From Roseibium sp. MMSF_3544 (lineage in GTDB: Bacteria; Pseudomonadota; Alphaproteobacteria; Rhizobiales; Stappiaceae), in contig NZ_JASHKA010000007.1 in NCBI RefSeq assembly GCF_030732845.1, forward strand, positions 62,001 through 126,000: 64,000 bases of DNA. The letters are read 5' to 3'. The translations under genes were made by a program, and so were the position numbers. Shown here piece by piece: positions 60,301 through 64,000 of the stretch; the first letter of the stretch is position 1; each line of letters starts with the position of its first letter. Below the pieces are notes generated by a model. The model saw nothing but the letters and a program-made list of their open reading frames with translations. It was not told the origin of the DNA and searched no databases.

Positions 60301-62851
60301 GGCCGGTGTCTTCCTCGCTATAGGCCGTGCCGCCCTCGTCCGGATTGAAATTGTCATCGAGATATTCGGCCAGAGCGTCCTGTTCCGTGCCGTCGGCGGC
60401 AAAGGTTGCGTCTCCGGTGAACAGATCATCGTCGACCCCGTCCGCATCAAGGTCGATCAGATCAACCCGGTTCGGATTGGACAGGGACGACAGGATTTCA
60501 TCTCCGGCATTGGCCAGGAAGTTCAGCGTCACGATCCGGAAGCTTTCGGTCGGATCACCGACAATTTGGCCGTCGCGGACAACCTCGGCAATCAGATTGC
60601 CGTCCTCGTCGAAGATGCCGGCGTTTATCACACGCTCGCCGGCAACATCGATATTGCCGTCCACGTCGTAGGTCTGAGAGGTTTTCGTCTCGTCGAACGA
60701 AAACTTCAGGCCGGAGATCTGCGGGAAGCCGCCCGACACACCTGTCGGCAGGGCACTGACGGCGCCTTCAAGGAAGGCTTTCAGCTCTTCCTTGGTGATG
60801 TCGAGCAGCGTCAAACCGTTGTTGAAGGCAAGCGTCGTGGCGATGTCGTTCTGGCTGATGCCGCCCTCCGGTTTGACCACAACGCCGTTGCCGTCGACAA
60901 CTTCACTGTTAGGCAGCCGCACAGCTTCCGTGCCACCAGCCGGAACGACGATCTCGCCGATGTTAGCGCGAATACCGCCACCGTTCTTGATCGAAATGAC
61001 AACCGATGAGTCCACTTCCTTCGCGTAGGCGAGGTTCGCGTCCGCGGTGAGGTTGCCGAGGTTGGTCTCCTGGGTCCGCACGCCGTCCGGATCATCCGGT
61101 GCAAAAGTGCCCGAACGGTTGCCGTTCAGGAAGACATCCGACACGCCGAAAACATTCGATTCCGTTGCCACGATCTGTTCCTGGATGGCATCGGTGATCG
61201 CGTCGATCTCCGGGTCGATCAGACCTTCTGCATTCAAATCCGCAACGCCTTGCGCATCGGTTGCGTAGGCACCGGAAACATTTTCGTCGTAGCTCTCCGG
61301 GATGATGTTGCCGTCTTTGTCGAATTCGATCACAAGGCGGCCGACATATTTATAATTGCCGTCCGTGTTCACAACGGCTGTGGAGGTCCCTCCGGCGTTG
61401 GTGATGAACAGCGGGTACTGCCCCTGATCGCTGTCTCCGTCGCGGATACGGTCGTTGTCGTCAAAGAGGCGCGTGTTGGAACCGCCGGCCACGATGATGT
61501 CGACGTTTTCGAGCCGTGCAGCGAGTTCCTGCTCGATGCTGATCTGCTGCATGTGGCTCAGAAGGATGACCTTGTTGAGCTCGGGATTGTCGGTCAGCAG
61601 CTGGTCCACTTCGGCTTGAAGGATGGCCGCAAGTGCGTCCAGTTCCGCGTCGGTCGGGTTCCCGCTGGCCCAGGCCGGGAAAATGCCAAGATCGTCACCG
61701 GGGCTCGAGATCGACCGAATTGTGGGGACCGTCGCGCCGATGATCGCGATCTTTTCACCGTTCACATCGGAGATAGTTGAGGACGTGACGACATTCTGGA
61801 GCGTGGCTGTGTCCTGTCCACCGGCAACCTCAAGCGGACCAAGGTTGGGATCCGTGGAAAAGTCCAGATTTGCGGAGAGGTAGGGAAACAGTGCACCCGC
61901 AAAGTCGGCATCTTCCAGGTCCGTTCCCACGAACGCCGCGTTTTCAAAGTTGCCCACTGCGGAGCCGTCGATCAGACCGGCGAGCAGTCCAGTGCCCAGG
62001 TCGAACTCGTGGTTGCCGAGTGCGATGGCCTGGACGCCCAGTTCATTCTGGATCTGGATGTCCGCAATGCCTTGGGAGCCAAAAACGGCCTCGGACGCAT
62101 CAAAGAAAAGACCTGGGATAATCGCGTCGCCGGAACTGAGTGTCAGAGTGTTGTCAGCTATGCCATCGTTGCCAAGGTCTTCTGCGCGCAGGGCGTTCAG
62201 GACACCAGACAGATTGTCGATATTGTCGATCGTCGCGGCATTTGCCTCCTGATCGGCAAAGTGAAGCAGCTCAAGTGTGAAGACTTCAGGATCAAGGCTG
62301 ATCGCTTCGTCCTTGAACTGAAGAAATTCGACATTGACGTAGGTATCGGTTCCTTCCCTGTTGCCCTCACGCAAGTCTGTGACCGTGCCGGCATCGAAAT
62401 CGATCTCGTAATATTTACGTTCACCCGAGAAAATCAGGGTGTCGATTCCAGCACCGCCATTCGCGTAATCATCGCCTCGACCTCCCTTGATATTGTCGTC
62501 TCCCCGGTTGCCGAAGATGATGTCATTGCCACGCCGCCCGTGAATGTCGTCGTTGCCGCCGAGGCCGAAAATGATGTTGCCCAGCGCGTTGCCCTTGATG
62601 TTGTCTTCGCCCGGCGTGCCGATGATCAAGCGCCCGAACCCAAAGCCGAACCCAAAGCCGTAGTCGTCTGGCGACCAACCGAAAAGTGAAGAGAGCCCGC
62701 CGTCGAGGCTGTATTTTGAAAACTGGTATCCCCTCAGATTGGCGCTGAAGTTTTCCAGAGCACCGTCCATCATCAGATTGTGACGCTGAACGACATCAAG
62801 ACCGTCCGTTTCGACAACCGGCTCGAACCTGGACCCGTACTGAAAACCCAT
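57344..62851 (-). CDS. giant secreted RTX protein with 5'-nucleotidase and exo/endonuclease domains
   Basis: 1835 residues, no Sec signal, so probably secreted by a type I system (not in the window) through its C-terminal RTX region. Domains in order: RTX-type GxxGxDxx repeats (about 78-135); a calcineurin-like 5'-nucleotidase domain (about 193-500: LELLHFAD, SSGDAII, ALGNHEFD); the 5'-nucleotidase C-terminal domain (about 600-850: NGGGIRANIG); an LTD-like domain (about 905-1060: INEIRIDQPDADNDEYFEL); an OB/ExeM-like nuclease module; an exo/endonuclease/phosphatase domain (about 1325-1665: LALQEIQD, VVLGDLNTF, SDHEPI); and C-terminal RTX repeats (about 1672-1770). It likely releases phosphate from extracellular nucleotides and DNA. 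Ca2+ would drive folding outside the cell. Confidence 0.92.
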   Translation of the reverse strand: MGFQYGSRFEPVVETDGLDVVQRHNLMMDGALENFSANLRGYQFSKYSLDGGLSSLFGWSPDDYGFGFGFGFGRLIIGTPGEDNIKGNALGNIIFGLGGNDDIHGRRGNDIIFGNRGDDNIKGGRGDDYANGGAGIDTLIFSGERKYYEIDFDAGTVTDLREGNREGTDTYVNVEFLQFKDEAISLDPEVFTLELLHFADQEANAATIDNIDNLSGVLNALRAEDLGNDGIADNTLTLSSGDAIIPGLFFDASEAVFGSQGIADIQIQNELGVQAIALGNHEFDLGTGLLAGLIDGSAVGNFENAAFVGTDLEDADFAGALFPYLSANLDFSTDPNLGPLEVAGGQDTATLQNVVTSSTISDVNGEKIAIIGATVPTIRSISSPGDDLGIFPAWASGNPTDAELDALAAILQAEVDQLLTDNPELNKVILLSHMQQISIEQELAARLENVDIIVAGGSNTRLFDDNDRIRDGDSDQGQYPLFITNAGGTSTAVVNTDGNYKYVGRLVIEFDKDGNIIPESYDENVSGAYATDAQGVADLNAEGLIDPEIDAITDAIQEQIVATESNVFGVSDVFLNGNRSGTFAPDDPDGVRTQETNLGNLTADANLAYAKEVDSSVVISIKNGGGIRANIGEIVVPAGGTEAVRLPNSEVVDGNGVVVKPEGGISQNDIATTLAFNNGLTLLDITKEELKAFLEGAVSALPTGVSGGFPQISGLKFSFDETKTSQTYDVDGNIDVAGERVINAGIFDEDGNLIAEVVRDGQIVGDPTESFRIVTLNFLANAGDEILSSLSNPNRVDLIDLDADGVDDDLFTGDATFAADGTEQDALAEYLDDNFNPDEGGTAYSEEDTGPDSDERIQNLTFRDDTVFDDILPPTPSEIVINEIRIDQPDADNDEYFELFGTPGASLDGLTYLVIGDGTGGSGVVEAVIDLSGQTLDENGYFVAAEATFSQGTADLTTTINFENGDNVTHLLVRDFTGSVGDDLDTDDDGTPETAPWSEIVDSVALIETVGSGDLVYSETEVGPDGTFVPGHVFRLPNGTGDWQIGPFDPAVGSDTPGEENSAEVQGPAELAIYEIQGAGHVSDYAGQSVRTTGIVTAVDFNGYYLQDPDGDGDTATSDAIFVFVGNGNAGGISVGDEVQVEGSVSEFIPGGASTGNLSITQISDTGAANSTVLSSGNALPVAVVLGAAGRTPPDATVISDDELPVNLQNEPGTFNPDVDGIDFFESLEGMRVTVDNPVAISATNGFDETWLVADDGAGTTPGLNGRGALPLNADADGYGDVNPERIQMQYDGFFDLLPDGFTPPELNVGDNLSDVTGVVSYSFGNFEVLVTDTFEVETASDNVAETTEIAASERDLTVATYNVLNVSAGPDANDGDQIAALAQQIVANLGSPDILALQEIQDDNGSAGENGSEDDDGNAIDDGILSADATLQALVDAIVAAGGPEYSFQSAEVDEFGETGGVPGGNIRNAFLYNEDRVEAVEIKTLEVEQLTDLGVTDPTAFDGTRDPLLGTFEFNGQEITLINNHFSSRFGSTPIFGGPQPFVQAGEDARELEAKTINEVVDALLAADANANVVVLGDLNTFDFTDELTEDLPGVGDEQVLTNLSVLAEDSYTFNFQGNSQALDHIFVTDGLLDGAQVDVVHTNVDFTDPTSDHEPIVASFNFGVPGEEIAGTNGRDTLIGTAGDDTITGERGADLIFGLDGFDKIEAGRGRDIVFGGAGDDMIFGQRGRDELFGEEGEDMINGGNGRDLIDGGADNDILTGGAAVDTFLFVEDFGDDVITDYEAADELVFAGIDNADLVFEDTDDGLKITASNEEIDGTVTLLGINSADFIV

Positions 62852-63313
62852 AATTGTCCCTCACTTTTACTTAAGGCGTTGACCAATCGTGAGCGGAACT
62901 TCAGCATTTGTGTTGAGAAGCTTTGCCGAAATGGCAATTAATTGACTGTAAGCTTTCAATATTACTTAAGTGCCGCCTGTAAATGCATAGGGAGGCGGTG
63001 GTATCAGTGTTTTTTGACGAATTAATGAATGGTTAAAATTTAGTTAATGCAGTAAAAATACAGATTAATATTTATACCTAGGCAGCGAAATACTTTTCGC
63101 TTTGCCTGAAAGAGGTTGGTGAATTCAGGGAATTTATCAGGTTAAAAGTTTACGCTCTGCAGCCAGGGTGATCGATTTAGTCCCGATGAAAATGCCCTAT
63201 CGTATCTCAAGGGTGCATCCGGGCGGGCTCAGGTCAGCGCAAAGAAGAAAGGCCACGCTTGCCGGCGTGGCCCTTTCCTGGTGGTTTTTCCTGACGCGCC
63301 AGCGTCAAGCCTG
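62852..63313. promoter_or_regulatory. intergenic region upstream of the RTX gene
   Basis: No gene seen. The part next to the RTX start holds a GAGGG ribosome site just before the ATG. The middle (63010-63090) is AT-rich and could hold the RTX promoter. The right end holds the terminator of the small secreted protein gene (63248-63276). No recognised operator, including no clear PHO box. Confidence 0.5.
63248..63276 (-). terminator. terminator of the small secreted protein gene
   Basis: On the minus strand GGCCACGC pairs with GCGTGGCC (8 base pairs, 6-base loop) and is followed by TTTCTTCTTT. It lies 38 bases downstream of the stop codon at 63314. Confidence 0.82.
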
Positions 63314-63616
63314 TTACCTGCCGCTCAGCACGCGTGCGTTGTCAGCCTGCAGCTTGCGGACCGGAACCGGCTCGCTGCCGTTGAGGTCGCCATAGGCCTG
63401 ATCCGGGAAATCAGCATAGGCAGCAGCGTTGTTGTTGGTGTTGATGCGAACGGTGTTACCGCTTGAGGAAATCTGACGGCTGGTGAAGACCGGCTCATCA
63501 CCGGAAGCGTCACCGAAGACACCGCCAAGGTCGATTGCGTGTGCCGAGCCAACAAATGCTCCGGATACGAAGACAGCGGCCAGAAGGGAAGAGACGAGTT
63601 TCTTTTGAGTACGCAT
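63314..63616 (-). CDS. small exported protein of unknown function
   Basis: A 100-residue protein with a clear Sec signal peptide (about residues 1-27, ending GSAHA) and a short mature part rich in Asn, Ser and Asp (SSGNTVRINTNNNAAAYAD), with EPVFTSRQ and EPVPVRKL repeats of similar form. No Cys or membrane helix in the mature part. Preceded by an AAGGAGC ribosome site and followed by a strong terminator, so probably expressed as one gene. I do not recognise a family; a periplasmic or surface location is likely. Confidence 0.75.
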   Translation of the reverse strand: MRTQKKLVSSLLAAVFVSGAFVGSAHAIDLGGVFGDASGDEPVFTSRQISSSGNTVRINTNNNAAAYADFPDQAYGDLNGSEPVPVRKLQADNARVLSGR

Positions 63617-64000
63617 GGATCAAGCTCCTTGTGGAAATGCTTTCAGTTGGTTCGATGCTTTACCGTGGTTCCGGTGTCTGCATCGCTTTCACAAAAGAAG
63701 AACGTCTCTCCTCGTATTTGGTTCCGAAATTTTTTAAAATTATTTTTCCTATATTATAATGAGTCACGCTTCTATGGAGTTTATTTTTAATAGAATTGAT
63801 TTTATGATCAATTATATTATGTGTGATCTATATCACTCTTCACTTTTTACTTGATAATGCTTCAGTCTCCGAAAGGCTGGCCTGTCCGGTGACCGTTCGA
63901 AGCCCGGATTGGAAAAGTGTGTTCGCGGCCCTCGGAAATTTGTCTTTCAAATCCTGCTGTTAGAGATCTTGGTTTTTTCTTGATCACTTCAAGTAACATC
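63617..64000. promoter_or_regulatory. AT-rich right end with CRP/FNR-like dyads
   Basis: No gene seen. 63700-63860 is strikingly AT-rich against the window. It contains ATTGAT-N6-ATCAAT (63795-63812) and TGTGA-TCTATA-TCACT (63822-63837), the latter close to the CRP consensus TGTGA-N6-TCACA. They could regulate the small exported protein gene (over 180 bases away) or a gene beyond the right edge. Confidence 0.4.

Noticed and set aside
57344..62851. RTX protein as a cytolysin or toxin
   Set aside because: The body of the protein consists of phosphoesterase and nuclease domains and lacks a pore-forming region or acylation module; RTX repeats here serve secretion and Ca2+ folding.
1..64000. CRISPR arrays, insertion sequences, phage genes or attachment sites
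   Set aside because: No regularly spaced repeats, no transposase, integrase or phage motifs, and no flanking direct repeats were found across the window.

Overview
The window looks like chromosome of a marine alphaproteobacterium, most plausibly a Hyphomicrobiales/Stappiaceae (Roseibium/Labrenzia-like) or roseobacter-like heterotroph. The basis is the high GC coding sequence, the dense catabolic operons, the many TRAP and ABC importers, a dihydroxypropanesulfonate (DHPS) pathway and a giant RTX exoprotein. This assignment is inference; no rRNA or tRNA was seen. No phage, IS, integrase or CRISPR was recognised.

Left edge (1-2.1 kb): the 3' end of hisI. Then a metal-response group: a His-rich protein with a SmtB-type ArsR regulator on the minus strand, and divergently a 52-residue Cys-rich metallothionein-like protein followed by an ECF sigma factor that carries its own Cys-rich tail.

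2.2-12.8 kb: DHPS catabolism under a LacI regulator with a perfect palindromic operator. The order is small membrane protein, TRAP DctP/Q/M, HpsN, SDR, zinc alcohol dehydrogenase, SuyA, SuyB, ComC-like sulfolactate dehydrogenase, Usp, terminator. The predicted flow is import of DHPS, equilibration of enantiomers, oxidation to sulfolactate, and cleavage to pyruvate and sulfite.

12.8-28.0 kb: the most novel part. A second, paralogous HpsN/HisD-family dehydrogenase sits with a CUT1-like ABC importer whose permeases have unusual insertions, four SnoaL-like proteins, an SDR, a bicupin, a MetE-like zinc methyltransferase, an alpha/beta hydrolase and an RraA-like protein. A second LacI regulator lies inside the cluster, and three matching palindromes (TGCAT-N4-ATGCA) lie in its intergenic regions. 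I know of no described pathway with this gene set.

28.0-43.2 kb (minus strand): one long tightly packed operon for aromatic breakdown through a hydroxyquinol-type intermediate, divergent from a LysR gene. It encodes two intradiol dioxygenases (one lacking a canonical iron ligand), maleylacetate reductase, a LIV-type ABC importer, an exported VOC protein, an FAD hydroxylase, a BKACE (DUF849) enzyme, a RutE-like nitroreductase, two YciI-like proteins and a fused TRAP system. BKACE may finish 3-oxoadipate in place of the usual CoA-transferase and thiolase.

44.2-49.2 kb: M20 amidohydrolase, TetR, aminotransferase, AzlCD exporter and a CGNR regulator, pointing to amino acid derivatives. 49.2-55.9 kb: a two-subunit sodium:solute symporter, a cNMP/CBS/DUF294 protein, a small membrane protein and a membrane-anchored PAS-exonuclease. 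55.9-64 kb: an HPPD-like non-haem iron protein, an 1835-residue RTX protein combining 5'-nucleotidase and exo/endonuclease domains (probable extracellular phosphorus scavenging), a small exported protein, and an AT-rich right end.
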